From: Marinobacter fonticola
GTDB lineage: Bacteria > Pseudomonadota > Gammaproteobacteria > Pseudomonadales > Oleiphilaceae
Direction of reading: 5' to 3'
NCBI RefSeq assembly: GCF_008122265.1
Contig: NZ_CP043042.1
Coordinates: forward strand, 558,001 to 622,000
Length of the DNA: 64,000 nt
Under the pieces are notes generated by a model. The model did no database searches. It was not told the DNA's origin and saw only the letters and a list, made by a program, of their open reading frames with translations. The translations under genes and the position numbers were made by a program. This document shows, in pieces, positions 1-9,294 of this stretch. Position 1 is the first letter of the stretch; each line of letters starts with the position of its first letter.

Positions 1-642
1 CAAGCCGACCAGGGGCGCCACTTCGCTCCAGATACCGCGACAGAACTGGTGAAGGCCTATCGTCACGATCAGTACCAGCGCAGCAAGCCCAAGATGATGG
101 ATGGACCCGAAATCCGCGGCGCCGAAGCCGCCGCCGGCATAGGCAAGTCCGACCGGCATCAGCAATATACCGAGCATCACCACGAAGGTGCCCGTCACCA
201 CAGGCGGGAACAGGAAGCGGAACCAGGGCAGGAACAGACCCACCACCGCCATTGCAATACCGCCACATAGCGCGGCTCCCAAAGCAGCAGGCAAACCCAG
301 ACCGACGGCTATCGGGATCAGGACAGGTACAAACCCGAAACTCGTTCCCATGACGATGGGGAGGCGGGCGCCGATCGGGCCTAAACCCAACGACTGGAGC
401 AGGGTTGCAACGCCGGCGACAAACATCGCCGCCTGAACCATGAACGCGGTTTGATCGGGAGGCAGGTCCGCCGCCCCCGCGATAATGATCGGTACGGTTA
501 CGTTACCGACAAACATCGCCAATACATGTTGAATACCCAAAGGTATTGCGCGCCGCAAAGGCGGCATGGCGTTGACGTCGTGGGAGCCGCCGCGGTTATC
601 GGCCGGTGTGCTCTCTACTTTTTCGGACGTGGTTGAGGTCAT
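1..642 (-). CDS. NCS2-family purine (xanthine/urate) permease, N-terminal part
   Basis: The frame is open from an ATG at 642 to the window edge, giving 214 residues with no stop; the C-terminal half lies outside. The start is fixed by an AGGAGA ribosome-binding site 5 bases upstream. After a polar N-terminus of about 30 residues come strongly hydrophobic segments, beginning with QHVLAMFVGN, a signature stretch of nucleobase:cation symporter-2 proteins, and later MVVGLFLPWFRF-like and VTGTFVVMLG helices. NCS2 proteins import xanthine, urate or uracil with a cation. It lies 55 bp downstream of the 8-oxoguanine deaminase on the same strand, so the two probably share a transcript. Substrate choice (xanthine, urate or 8-oxopurine) cannot be read from this half. 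Confidence 0.85.
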   Translation of the reverse strand, partial: MTSTTSEKVESTPADNRGGSHDVNAMPPLRRAIPLGIQHVLAMFVGNVTVPIIIAGAADLPPDQTAFMVQAAMFVAGVATLLQSLGLGPIGARLPIVMGTSFGFVPVLIPIAVGLGLPAALGAALCGGIAMAVVGLFLPWFRFLFPPVVTGTFVVMLGILLMPVGLAYAGGGFGAADFGSIHHLGLAALVLIVTIGLHQFCRGIWSEVAPLVGL

Positions 643-697
643 CGGGGTCTCCTGGATATTGTTTTTGTACGGATCCTAGCGGGGACTGCGAGTGGTC

Positions 698-2053
698 CTA
701 TACGGCCCTCCTGAGCTTGCGGGCGGCCTCGTCGTGGCGTGCCATCAGCGAGTTGAGGTCGACGCCGCAGGGTTGGCCGTCGGCGACTCGCCAGCGCCCG
801 GCGACCATGACGCGGTCCGCACGGTGGGCGCCGCACAGCAATAAGGCAGCTAAGGGATTTTCTGCGCCGGAAAAACGCGGCTCGTCAAGTTTGAACATCG
901 CCACATCCGCCTGCTGGCCGGGCTCCAGACCGCCGATGTCTGTGCGTCCCAGACATCGGGCGGAGCCTCGCGTCGCCCAGCGGATGACGGCTTCGTGAGT
1001 GACCTCGCTCGGGGAATATCGCAGTCGACCCAACAGCAATGCCTGACGCATTTCCGAAGCAAGGTTCGAGTGGTCGCACGAGGCCGAACCGTCGACGGCC
1101 AAACCCACCGGCGCGCCCGCGGCTTCGAGCTCCAGGGTACGGCATAACCCGGAACCCAGAACCATATTCGAAGACGGGCAGTGCGCGATACCCGTTCCTG
1201 CGCGTCCAAGGCGCTGAACTTCGTCCTGCTCGAAATGAATGCCATGGGCCAGCCAGGTGCGATCGCTCAGCCAACCGCAATCTTCAAGATAGTCCAAGGG
1301 GCGCATGCCAAAGAGTTTCTGGCAATAGGCGGTCTCGTCTTCAGTTTCGGCAAGGTGGGTGTGCAGGCGAACGTCGTTGACCTCGGCCAAGCGCGCGCTC
1401 TCGCGCATGAGATCGCGGCTTACCGAAAACGGCGAGCAAGGCGCCAGGGCTATCGTGGTCATGGCCCCGTCAGCCCGTTGGTGGTAACGGTCAATGAGGC
1501 GCTGGCTGTCGTCGATGATGGTTTGCTCGTCCTGCACCACGGTCTGCGGCGGTAGGCCGCCATCGTCGCGGCCTACGCTCATGGAACCCCGCGTCAGCGC
1601 GGCCCGGACCCCCAGACGTTGGGCGGTTTCGACCTGGCAGTCAACGGCGTTTTTCAGCGCCCCGGAAAACACGTAATGGTGATCGGCGACGGTCGTGCAT
1701 CCTGACATGAGCAACTCGACCATCGCCAGCTCGCTGGCCAAGGCCATCTGGCTTTCGTCGAGGTTGGCCCATACGTCATAGAGGGTGGTCAACCACGGAA
1801 ACAGTTCCTTGTTGAGCGCTGGGGAGTAGGCTCGCGTCAGGGTTTGGTAAAAGTGATGGTGTGTATTGACCAGGCCGGGCAGCAGCACATGCTCTGATGC
1901 ATCGAAGGTTTCATGAACGTCCTGGCTGGGTTGTTGACCCGCTGCCACCTTTTCCACGATTTTCGTCCCATCGACCACAATCCCACCGGCGGCATTCGGA
2001 TCGGCGCAGGCAAGCGGGTTGCGAATCCACAATCGGTGTCCCGTCTCTGACAT
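698..2053 (-). CDS. 8-oxoguanine deaminase (amidohydrolase family)
   Basis: A 451-residue zinc-type amidohydrolase of the cytosine/8-oxoguanine deaminase group, which deaminates 8-oxoguanine to urate and ammonia. The first metal motif is NTHHHFYQTLTRAY, with H65 and H67 as likely ligands. Later motifs are LHTHLAE, LAHGIHF and LAVDGSASCDHSN, which supplies the metal-binding aspartate. The HHFYQTLTRA context is, to my knowledge, typical of the 8-oxoguanine branch and not of guanine or chlorohydrolase branches; the exact substrate remains an inference. It starts at ATG 2053 and is followed at 642 by a purine permease. A GTATAC palindrome sits 18 bp before the start codon. Converting 8-oxoguanine to urate feeds directly into the ureide genes to the right. 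Confidence 0.85.
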   Translation of the reverse strand: MSETGHRLWIRNPLACADPNAAGGIVVDGTKIVEKVAAGQQPSQDVHETFDASEHVLLPGLVNTHHHFYQTLTRAYSPALNKELFPWLTTLYDVWANLDESQMALASELAMVELLMSGCTTVADHHYVFSGALKNAVDCQVETAQRLGVRAALTRGSMSVGRDDGGLPPQTVVQDEQTIIDDSQRLIDRYHQRADGAMTTIALAPCSPFSVSRDLMRESARLAEVNDVRLHTHLAETEDETAYCQKLFGMRPLDYLEDCGWLSDRTWLAHGIHFEQDEVQRLGRAGTGIAHCPSSNMVLGSGLCRTLELEAAGAPVGLAVDGSASCDHSNLASEMRQALLLGRLRYSPSEVTHEAVIRWATRGSARCLGRTDIGGLEPGQQADVAMFKLDEPRFSGAENPLAALLLCGAHRADRVMVAGRWRVADGQPCGVDLNSLMARHDEAARKLRRAV

Positions 2054-2067
2054 TTCTATGATTCTCT

Positions 2068-2080
2068 TTTTGTATACAGT
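2068..2080. promoter_or_regulatory. GTATAC operator before the 8-oxoguanine deaminase
   Basis: TTTTGTATACAG, core GTATAC at 2072-2077, matches the palindrome found before other purine genes in this window. It lies in the promoter zone of the leftward deaminase-permease unit. The TTGTATACAA pattern fits the known GT-N-AC half-site style of GntR/FCD regulators; binding by the local GntR protein is inferred. Confidence 0.6.
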
Positions 2081-2440
2081 GTAATGGTCAATGTCGTACT
2101 AAATTGTATCGGCTGTCAAGTCCGTCTGTTTCTGGCGAGGGTATTTCGTTGTTTTTGCTGGCGATCTATTTTCTGCTGGTGGTGGCGGTCAGGTTGCCGC
2201 GATAAAAGGCTGGTTTTATGGTTGCGCTCGTGCCCCTACGCCTGCTGGCGGCCTGCCCGTTTTCAGGCGGTGAGTTGGGCTTTGTTGAACATAAGCGTTA
2301 AATATCGGGGATTCAAAGAGAGGGATACTGGGGAATGGAAGACGTGTGGCCTTTGGGAAGAATGGCGGTATCGCCAATACAGGGTGCTGCCCCGCCGGCG
2401 CTCGAGTGAGCACCGGCGGGGCAGGGCGTTCAGGAAACGG
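2078..2440. other. Intergenic stretch with 3' hairpin of xdhB
   Basis: No credible gene. The notable element is a perfect 12-bp inverted repeat, arms 2387-2398 and 2413-2424 (CTGCCCCGCCGG and its complement), 17 bp past the xdhB stop on the minus strand. It has no U-tract, so it may be a 3' stabilising hairpin or a weak terminator of the xdhAB transcript. Confidence 0.55.
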
Positions 2441-4828
2441 TTATGCGTGCGAGGGTTCCTGAGCCGTTTCTCGCCGGTCAGACTTCGATTGCTCCGCCAT
2501 CCAGCGCTCGGTCGCAGCGACCGCGCCGAGCACCCGCTCCGGGGTGGCGGGGGTGTCCAGGGGCGGGCTGTAGCGGTAATCTCCCACGCTGGCGACGGCA
2601 TCGCGCAGGGCGGACCAGACCGCCATCCCCAGCATGAGCGGCGGCTCCCCTACGGCCTTGGAACGAAACACAGTGGCCTCGCGGTTAGGGCTGTGGGGTA
2701 GTAGCGCCACGCGAAAGTCCGGTGGGGCATCGGAAACGGCCGGAATCTTGTAGGTTGCCGGGCCGTTGGACAACAGTCGGCCGTCGTCGCTGTAGACCAG
2801 TTCCTCGGTGGTCAGCCAGCCCATGCCCTGGACGAAACCACCTTCGATCTGACCGATATCGACGGCCGGGTTAAGCGATTGGCCCACATCGTGAAGGATA
2901 TCCGCGCGCAGCACTTTGTATTCGCCGGTGAGAGTGTCGACCACGACCTCGGCACACGCTGCTCCGTTAGCAAAGTACAGGAAAGGCCGGCCCTGCCCTG
3001 TGCCCCGGTCGTAATGGATTTTCGGAGTGCTGTAAAATCCGTTCGAAGACAGGGAAACGCGCGCCAGGTAAGCCTGCTGCACGAATTCCGCCCAGCCGAA
3101 TTGCCGCTCGCCCACATGGACTTCGTTGTTGGCGAAGGCCACCGCGTCGGCCTCTACGCCGTAGGTTTCGACCGCAAAATCCACCAAACGCTGCTTGATC
3201 TTTTCGCAGGCATCCAGGGCGGCCATGCCGTTCAGGTCGGTGCCTGACGAGGCGGCAGTCGGCGAGGTATTGGGCACCTTGTCTGTCCGTGTTGCGGACA
3301 CTTTTATCCGATCCAGATCGACCTGGAAGGCTGCCGCGACGACTTGGGCGACCTTGATATACAGGCCTTGCCCCATTTCCGTGCCGCCGTGGTTGAGATG
3401 AATGCTGCCGTCGGTATAGACGTGCACCAGAGCGCCGGCCTGATTGAGGTGCTTGGCGGTGAATGAAATGCCGAATTTTACTGGGGTCAGCGCCAGACCT
3501 CGTTTCAGGGCAGTGTTTTGCTTGTTGAACTCGGTTATTTCAGCACGGCGTTGGCGGTAATCCGAGCTGGCTTCGAGCGTTTCAATCAGCTCCGGTAGCA
3601 CGTGCTGCTCGACCTTTTGGCCGTAATGGGTGACGTCCCGGCCCGGGCCATAGAGGTTGCGCTTGCGTACATCCAGCGGGTCCAGACCAAGATGACGGGC
3701 GATATCGTCCATCGCCCGTTCGATGATCATCATCCCCTGAGGGCCGCCGAAGCCGCGGAAGGCGGTATTGGAAACGGTGTGCGTCTTGCAGCGATGGCCG
3801 GCCACACGCGCCTGGTCGAGGTAATAGGCGTTGTCCGAGTGGAACATGGCGCGGTCGACGATGGCGTCGGAGAGATCCGGCGAGAAACCGCAGCGGCCGG
3901 CAACCATGATATCCGCGCCTCGAAGCACGCCTTGCTCATCGAAACCGATATCGTAGGTATTGTAAAAGTCGTGGCGTTTCCCGGTTTGTACCATGTCGTC
4001 GAAGCGTGCCATCCGATACTTGACCGGGCGCCCGGTGTGCCGGGCGAGCAGCGCCGCAATGCAGGCCAGGGGCGCGGCTTGCGTTTCCTTGCCGCCGAAG
4101 CCTCCACCCATGCGTCTGACTTCCACCTGAACTTCATGGATCGGCAGGTCGAGCACCTCGGCAACCAGTTTTTGCACTTCGGAGGGATGCTGGCTCGAGG
4201 TGTGGACGAATACACCTTCGTCTTCGGTGGGTTCTACCAGGCAGGCCTGACCTTCGAGGTAGAAATGTTCCTGACCGCCGACGTGCATGTCGGCTTGCAG
4301 GCGGTGTGGAGCGTCGGCGAGTGCTTTATCCGGGTCGCCGCTCAACTGGGTGTGTCCGGGACGGACAAACAATTGCTGCTCCAGCGCGGCTTGCGCGGTC
4401 AGCACCGCGGGCAGCGGCTCATAGCTGACTTTCGCGAGCCGGGCGGCTTGCCTGGCGGCACGATGGCTCGTTGCGGCGACGGCGAACAGGGGCTGGCCCA
4501 CATGCTCCACCAGATCGCCGGCCAACACCGGGTCGCCGGGGAAGACCGGCCCGATATCCGTGTGACCCGGCACATCGTCGACGGTCATGACGGCGACGAC
4601 GCCCGGGTAAGCCCGAACTTCGCTGAGATCCATAGCGGTAATGCGGGCATGGGCTTGGGCGCTCTGACCCACTGCTGCGTGCAAAATGCCTTCGGGCTCG
4701 GGCAGGTCGTCGATGTAGCGCGCCTGGCCTCGAACATGTTTCCAGGCGCTATCGTGAAACGCTTCGGTGCCGGTGACACCGTTTGCGGTGGTGGAGGTTG
4801 CTGAAGTGTTGGAAGGTAGCTTACGCAT
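2441..4828 (-). CDS. xdhB: Xanthine dehydrogenase, molybdopterin-binding subunit
   Basis: A 795-residue large subunit of the two-gene bacterial xanthine dehydrogenase, which oxidises hypoxanthine to xanthine to urate at a molybdenum centre. Diagnostic motifs run in order: GGGFGGKETQAAP (Moco contact) near residue 240, TAFRGFGGPQGM near 355, GGTEMGQGLY near 485, and KAVGEPPLMLGMAVWSAL near 730, where the glutamate of GEPP is the catalytic base. The start at 4828 overlaps the end of xdhA by 8 bases, which implies translational coupling. The usual third gene, xdhC (cofactor sulfuration/insertion), is absent after it. A strong hairpin follows the stop codon. Confidence 0.97.
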   Translation of the reverse strand: MRKLPSNTSATSTTANGVTGTEAFHDSAWKHVRGQARYIDDLPEPEGILHAAVGQSAQAHARITAMDLSEVRAYPGVVAVMTVDDVPGHTDIGPVFPGDPVLAGDLVEHVGQPLFAVAATSHRAARQAARLAKVSYEPLPAVLTAQAALEQQLFVRPGHTQLSGDPDKALADAPHRLQADMHVGGQEHFYLEGQACLVEPTEDEGVFVHTSSQHPSEVQKLVAEVLDLPIHEVQVEVRRMGGGFGGKETQAAPLACIAALLARHTGRPVKYRMARFDDMVQTGKRHDFYNTYDIGFDEQGVLRGADIMVAGRCGFSPDLSDAIVDRAMFHSDNAYYLDQARVAGHRCKTHTVSNTAFRGFGGPQGMMIIERAMDDIARHLGLDPLDVRKRNLYGPGRDVTHYGQKVEQHVLPELIETLEASSDYRQRRAEITEFNKQNTALKRGLALTPVKFGISFTAKHLNQAGALVHVYTDGSIHLNHGGTEMGQGLYIKVAQVVAAAFQVDLDRIKVSATRTDKVPNTSPTAASSGTDLNGMAALDACEKIKQRLVDFAVETYGVEADAVAFANNEVHVGERQFGWAEFVQQAYLARVSLSSNGFYSTPKIHYDRGTGQGRPFLYFANGAACAEVVVDTLTGEYKVLRADILHDVGQSLNPAVDIGQIEGGFVQGMGWLTTEELVYSDDGRLLSNGPATYKIPAVSDAPPDFRVALLPHSPNREATVFRSKAVGEPPLMLGMAVWSALRDAVASVGDYRYSPPLDTPATPERVLGAVAATERWMAEQSKSDRRETAQEPSHA

Positions 4829-6380
4829 AGTCGGTCACCATGAGCGGCTGCTGTGAACGAGTGGAGTCCTGGGTGCTTTCCAAAAGCGCGCGGCGCAGTA
4901 GGTTACCGGCCACTTGTAGTCGATAGGCGGCGGAGCCCCGCACGTCGGTCATCGGGTTGAAATCGCTTTCCAGGGCTGACATGGCGGAGGCGACTGTAGA
5001 CGCGTTCCAGGGCTGGCCTTTCAGTTCGGCCTCAGCGCTGGTGGCCCGTTTTGGCGTCGCCGCCATTCCGCCAAACGCCAGCCGGCAATCTGTGATAGTT
5101 TCCCCGTCCCGTTTCAGCCAGAACGCGCCCAGTACCGCGGAAATGTCGTCATCGATGCGCTTGGACACCTTGTAGATCAGTAGCGTCTCATCGGGCTTCG
5201 ATGCGGGTATCCAGACGCCGCGAATGAATTCGTTCGGTTTGAGGGCGGTCTGCTTATAGCCCAGGAAGAAATCCTGTAAGGGCAGGCGACGGATGCCATC
5301 CACGCTGTCCAGTTCCAGTTCTGCTCCGAGCGCAATCAAGGTTGGGGGCATGTCGCCGATTGGCGACGCGTTGCCGATATTTCCGCCAACGGTTCCACGG
5401 TTCCGAATCTGTCGTGACCCCAGGCGCTCAAGCATTGGCCCGAAATGAGGCCAGCGCTCTTCAAGGTTGTGGAACACCGCGCGGTAGGTGGCGCCCGCAC
5501 CCAAGTAGATTCCGTCGTCACATTCGCGGATGTCCTGGAGTTCTTCGATGCCGCTCAGACCAATTAGGTGCGTCAGGTCCTTCAGCTGCTGAGTGATTTC
5601 GAGCGACAGATCGGTGCCACCCGCAATTAACCTGGCATCGGGGAACTGGTTGCGTAACTTGCGCAGGGCTTCGAGCGTCGCGGGTGCGTCGTAGCGGTAG
5701 CCTTGCTCGTCCGAGAGCGTGCCAGAGGTGCCCTGTAATTTGAGCAACTGGGCGATCATTTCCGGGTCTTGAAGCCAGGCTGGTCCCGTAAGACCGGGCG
5801 CGGAATCACTCGAGTCGGCCGCAACGGGACCGCTGAGTGCACTTCCTCGATTCAGCACGGCGTTACTCGAACTGGGCTCCCAGGTTTGCACGCAGGCTCG
5901 GCGTCCGGCTTCGACGATAGGGCGGTAGCCGGTGCAGCGACAGAGGTTGCCGGACAGTGCTTCCAGTATCGCTTGGTCGTTGGGGGCAGAGCCGCTGGCA
6001 GCGCCCTCGGTATGTAGCGTGAACAGCGACATGATGATGCCCGGCGTGCAGAAGCCGCACTGGGCTCCATGACACTCCACCATCTCCTTCTGAACCGGAT
6101 GGGCCGGTTCCTGAGTCAGCGCCTCCACGGTAACCAAGTGCTTGCCGTGTAGGCTCCCGACGAGTGCTATACAGCTATTGACGCTGTCGTAGCGAAGCTG
6201 TCCGGATTGCGACTGGTCAGGTGTGCCGATGGCCACGGTGCAAGCCCCGCAGTCACCGGAAGCGCAGCCCTCCTTAGTCCCGGTCAGGCGCGCTTTAGTG
6301 CGTAGCCAGTCCAGGATGCTTAGATTCGGGTCGACTTGACTCAGTTTTTGTTGTTGGCCGTTCAAGTAGAATTCGATCAC
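4821..6380 (-). CDS. xdhA: Xanthine dehydrogenase, iron-sulfur/FAD subunit
   Basis: A 519-residue small subunit that passes electrons from the molybdenum site to NAD+. Residues 1-75 are a plant-type [2Fe-2S] ferredoxin domain with C39, C44, C47 and C70. The second [2Fe-2S] domain has C108 and C111 (QCGFCTPG) and C146 and C148 (NLCRCTGY). A linker leads to a CO-dehydrogenase-type FAD domain with ARLIAGGTDLSLE and GTVGGNIGNASPIGD. It is the first gene of xdhAB, and the stop overlaps the xdhB start. It is divergent from guaD across a 476-bp region that has two TGAC-N6-GTCA-like palindromes but no GTATAC site, so its control may differ from the other purine units. Confidence 0.97.
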   Translation of the reverse strand: MIEFYLNGQQQKLSQVDPNLSILDWLRTKARLTGTKEGCASGDCGACTVAIGTPDQSQSGQLRYDSVNSCIALVGSLHGKHLVTVEALTQEPAHPVQKEMVECHGAQCGFCTPGIIMSLFTLHTEGAASGSAPNDQAILEALSGNLCRCTGYRPIVEAGRRACVQTWEPSSSNAVLNRGSALSGPVAADSSDSAPGLTGPAWLQDPEMIAQLLKLQGTSGTLSDEQGYRYDAPATLEALRKLRNQFPDARLIAGGTDLSLEITQQLKDLTHLIGLSGIEELQDIRECDDGIYLGAGATYRAVFHNLEERWPHFGPMLERLGSRQIRNRGTVGGNIGNASPIGDMPPTLIALGAELELDSVDGIRRLPLQDFFLGYKQTALKPNEFIRGVWIPASKPDETLLIYKVSKRIDDDISAVLGAFWLKRDGETITDCRLAFGGMAATPKRATSAEAELKGQPWNASTVASAMSALESDFNPMTDVRGSAAYRLQVAGNLLRRALLESTQDSTRSQQPLMVTDYA

Positions 6381-6548
6381 AGATATTCCCCGTTCTCTGC
6401 ACTTGCGCCGCGTTCTCTCTGGTTTCTCTTACTTGGCAGAGAGTCCGAGAGTAAGCGGCGAAAGCCGTTGTTGATTTCCTCAGTGTCCAGGCGGTTTCGC
6501 CTCACCGGGACCCAGTATCATCTGAGCTGTTTTTATTTTTACAATTTC

Positions 6549-6564
6549 CTGACTGTTTAGTCTA
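6549..6564. promoter_or_regulatory. TGAC-N6-GTCA-type palindrome, imperfect copy
   Basis: CTGAC-TGTTTA-GTCTA, preceded by TTTC exactly as in the copy at 6754. One arm position deviates. It is nearer to xdhA and could be the operator of the leftward promoter. The regulator is unknown. Confidence 0.35.
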
Positions 6565-6753
6565 GTTTTTATGAGTGCGCAATATGGTTCACGCCGAGGG
6601 CCGTGCTGCAGGGAGAGATGGCGGAAGATCAAAGTGGAAAAAACAGCGTTTGAGCCTAAACTAAGGGTTAGTGCAGGCGTACCAAGAGATTGTTTAGCCT
6701 ATGGGCCGGGGCGTCGAGTTCAAGCCGGCCACGCTCTCAGTCAATCATATTTC

Positions 6754-6769
6754 CTGACTTTATGGTCAG
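6754..6769. promoter_or_regulatory. TGAC-N6-GTCA palindrome before guaD
   Basis: CTGAC-TTTATG-GTCAG, a perfect 5-bp inverted repeat with a 6-bp centre, 88 bp before the guaD start. The same geometry recurs before the AzgA permease at 9992. It differs from the GTATAC motif, so a second regulator is possible. Confidence 0.45.
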
Positions 6770-6856
6770 TTTATTGTTGACCAGAAAGCCGCGCCTGTTT
6801 AAATTCTTTGGCAATCAACCCTCAAGTCGCCGCTAACAAAACTGATGAGAGTGACT

Positions 6857-8158
6857 ATGTCTCAATGCAAAGCCTACCGTGCCTCTATCCTTCACAGTGT
6901 CGCAGACCCGAGCGAAGTGGGGGCTGAAGCGTCTTATGAATATTTTGAGGACGGCCTGCTGGTAGTCGAGAACGGTACTGTTATCGACTTGGGAAGCGCA
7001 GAAAGCCTTTTGTCGTCGCTCTCGCCTGAAGTTGAGGTTGTCCATTACGCCGATGCGTTGATAACCCCGGGTTTTGTCGATACCCACATTCACTATCCGC
7101 AAGTCGGCATCATAGGTTCCTATGGTTCGCAGTTGCTGGATTGGCTGGAGACATACACCTTTCCTTGCGAAGGGGAGTTCGCCGATTCCCAGCATGCGAG
7201 CGAGCAGGCTGATTTATTTCTCCGCGAGATGCTACGAAACGGAACCACGACCGCGCTGGTGTTCGGCACGGTTCACAAGCAATCCATGGATGCCTTTTTC
7301 GAACAGGCCTCCAAACTGAACCTTCGAGTGATCGGAGGGAAAGTATTAATGGATCGAAACGCGCCGGACTATCTGTTGGATACAGCGGAATCGGGCTACG
7401 CGGACAGCAAAGAGCTCATCGAGCGCTGGCACGGCAAAGGACGGCTCTCCTACGCCGTAACACCGCGCTTCGCGCCGACAAGCAGTGCCGAGCAACTAGA
7501 GCTCGCCGGCAAACTGTTGAAAGAGTTCCCTGGCTTGTACATGCACACTCATCTTTCCGAGAATCGGCAGGAAATCGAGTGGGTCAAAGAACTGTTTCCG
7601 GAAAGAGGCGGCTACCTGGATGTGTATGATCACCATGGCCTGATCGGCGAGCGATCGGTGTTCGCGCATTGTGTCCACTTACGGGACGACGAGTGCCAGC
7701 GCCTGGGCGATACCGGATCCGCCGTCGCGTTTTGTCCGACATCGAACCTTTTCCTCGGTAGCGGCTTGCTCGACCTGGCGCGTTTGGAGGAGCACGGCGT
7801 ACGTGTTGGTCTGGGTACGGATATCGGGGCGGGCACCAGTTTTTCCCAGCTGCAAAGCCTCAACGAGGCCTACAAGATATTGCAATTGCAGGGGCAGAAG
7901 CTGGACCCTTTCAAGGGGCTGTACCTGGCAACGTTGGGTGGGGCGAAATCCCTCTACCTCGACTACAAAATCGGTAACTTGAAGCCGGGGAAAGAGGCTG
8001 ACTTCGTGGTGCTCGATTACAACGCCACCCCCCTCGTCGGCGACCGTTTAAAGCGCGCCCAAAGCTTGGAAGAGAAGCTTTTTGCTCTGATGATCCTGGG
8101 CGATGACCGCGCGGTGAAGGAGACCTTTAGCGCGGGCGCGTCTGTCCATCAAAGGTAA
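6857..8158 (+). CDS. guaD: Guanine deaminase
   Basis: A 433-residue amidohydrolase converting guanine to xanthine and ammonia, which feeds XdhAB. The metal and substrate motifs of the family are present: PGFVDTHIHYPQ, then the long GSQLLDWLETYTFPCE signature of guanine deaminases, MHTHLSENRQEI, FAHCVHL, and GLGTDIGAGTSFS with the metal-binding aspartate. I chose ATG 6857 because GAGAG stands 5-6 bases ahead of it. An in-frame ATG at 6845 would add MRVT but has no ribosome-binding site. Length is normal for the family. It ends in an intrinsic terminator at 8193. It is divergent from xdhA. Confidence 0.95.
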   Translation: MSQCKAYRASILHSVADPSEVGAEASYEYFEDGLLVVENGTVIDLGSAESLLSSLSPEVEVVHYADALITPGFVDTHIHYPQVGIIGSYGSQLLDWLETYTFPCEGEFADSQHASEQADLFLREMLRNGTTTALVFGTVHKQSMDAFFEQASKLNLRVIGGKVLMDRNAPDYLLDTAESGYADSKELIERWHGKGRLSYAVTPRFAPTSSAEQLELAGKLLKEFPGLYMHTHLSENRQEIEWVKELFPERGGYLDVYDHHGLIGERSVFAHCVHLRDDECQRLGDTGSAVAFCPTSNLFLGSGLLDLARLEEHGVRVGLGTDIGAGTSFSQLQSLNEAYKILQLQGQKLDPFKGLYLATLGGAKSLYLDYKIGNLKPGKEADFVVLDYNATPLVGDRLKRAQSLEEKLFALMILGDDRAVKETFSAGASVHQR

Positions 8159-8192
8159 TCACCCTTTTTCTTGAGGCGATGGGCCTCGTTTT

Positions 8193-8223
8193 CCGGCAGC
8201 CGCCAGGCTGCCGGCTTTTTTTT
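8193..8223 (+). terminator. Intrinsic terminator of guaD
   Basis: Perfect 8-bp stem CCGGCAGC/GCTGCCGG (8193-8200, 8207-8214) with a 6-base loop, then C and eight T. Confidence 0.9.
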
Positions 8224-8475
8224 GTGTGGAACAGGGGGTGCAAGGTCGCAACCGTTTCAGCATTCTTCGCCTTGAGAGGGTATTGCAAAAGCTTGCGGTT
8301 TTAGGCCGCTTTCCCTCCGCGGGAGAGAGGTGCATTTGTGCAAACCGGCTGGTTGGTGTTTTTACAGCGCCCTCTTGAGAGCCTCGGTGTCTTGAGGGTC
8401 TCAGTGTCGCTTGATAGTTGTCCGGGAATGGCCGCCCCGGGCGGGGCGGCGAAATCGCATTGTGAGTCTGAACCG
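8224..8475. other. Convergent intergenic space with GC hairpin
   Basis: No gene seen. A perfect hairpin GCCGCCCC-GGGC-GGGGCGGC lies at 8431-8450, just past the stop of the leftward binding-protein gene. It may end that transcript, although no U-tract follows. Confidence 0.5.
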
Positions 8476-9294
8476 CTATTTTTCTTCCGCATCCTTTGTT
8501 TCTTGCCGCTTCAGGAAGTCGATTTTCCACTGCTCCATGCCGAGATATTGAGAGTCAATATGCGCTTCGACCTGATGCTTGGCTTTCAGTGCCTCGATGT
8601 CTGCTTGTTGCTCTTTCAGGAAGTCGTCGAAACGCTGCAGCAGCTCGGTCTGTTTCATTGTTGAGAGCCGGAAGGCGCTTCGTGTGTGTGGAAGGTTGGG
8701 GTCGAATACAAGGACGTCTGGCCTCGCGCGTATATTGTTGATGTAGTGCAAAGCCACCACGACGTTGTAATAGGCACCGTCGCTGTTTTTTAGCAATGTT
8801 TGACGAACCATTTCCTGCAGGCTATCGCTGCGTATGGCCAGTATCTGCGAAGACTCAATCTGTTCTTGATAGCCCAGGGGCGTCCAGCCTTCGACCAGCG
8901 CCAAGCGTTTGAGGTGTTCTACAGCCAGACCGGCGCGCCTTGGCGTTACCAATACGCCGTCGACGTATTCGACGATGGGGTCGCTATAGCTCAACGCGTC
9001 GGCCGAGCCATCCGAGCGGGCCCAATCGGGGTTATCCGGATACTTGAAATCGATCTTCCCTTCCACCAGAGCCGCTCCCAGCTCCTCCGTGGGCAGCGCT
9101 TTGTACACCAGCTTTACATCGGTCTGCTCGGCGAATAGATCGAGTAGGTCTCGGGCAAAGCCGCTATACCGTCGCCACTTGTCGAACCCGTAATGGGGCA
9201 TGAAATTCGTGTCCTCCACGCCGACGACATAGGTCTGCGCAGCCGTATGGGTTGAGAAAGCCAAAGCCAGGGAAAAAGCGAGTATGTACTTCAA
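8476..9294 (-). CDS. Periplasmic solute-binding protein, family 3
   Basis: A 272-residue exported protein. Residues 1-19 form a signal peptide (MKYILAFSLALAFSTHTAAQ) with a likely cut after TAA or AAQ. The mature part resembles extracellular solute-binding proteins of family 3 (PF00497), with VVGVEDTNFMPHYGF near the N-terminus, SGFARDLLDLFAEQTDVKLVYKALP, and YSDPIVEYVDGVLV. The C-terminal 40 residues are charged and helix-prone (KEQQADIEALKAKHQVEA), which is odd for the family. No ABC permease or ATPase is beside it, so it may be an orphan sensor or scavenging protein. It shares the 9295-10092 region with the AzgA permease, where three GTATAC sites lie, so purine control is likely. The ligand is unknown. 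Confidence 0.75.
   Translation of the reverse strand: MKYILAFSLALAFSTHTAAQTYVVGVEDTNFMPHYGFDKWRRYSGFARDLLDLFAEQTDVKLVYKALPTEELGAALVEGKIDFKYPDNPDWARSDGSADALSYSDPIVEYVDGVLVTPRRAGLAVEHLKRLALVEGWTPLGYQEQIESSQILAIRSDSLQEMVRQTLLKNSDGAYYNVVVALHYINNIRARPDVLVFDPNLPHTRSAFRLSTMKQTELLQRFDDFLKEQQADIEALKAKHQVEAHIDSQYLGMEQWKIDFLKRQETKDAEEK

Larger units (their letters stand above)
6381..6856. other. Divergent xdhA/guaD control region
   Basis: 476 bp without a credible gene. It carries two related palindromes, 6549-6564 and 6754-6769, listed separately. No GTATAC core occurs here, unlike the other purine promoters. Confidence 0.6.

Noticed and set aside
2084..2701. 205-codon rightward frame in the gap before xdhB
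   Set aside because: Half of it is antisense to xdhB; the rest is cysteine/arginine-rich without a start signal and covers a hairpin.
3602..4804. 400-codon frame antisense to xdhB
   Set aside because: It lies wholly inside xdhB; the protein resembles no family and is the usual GC-rich shadow.
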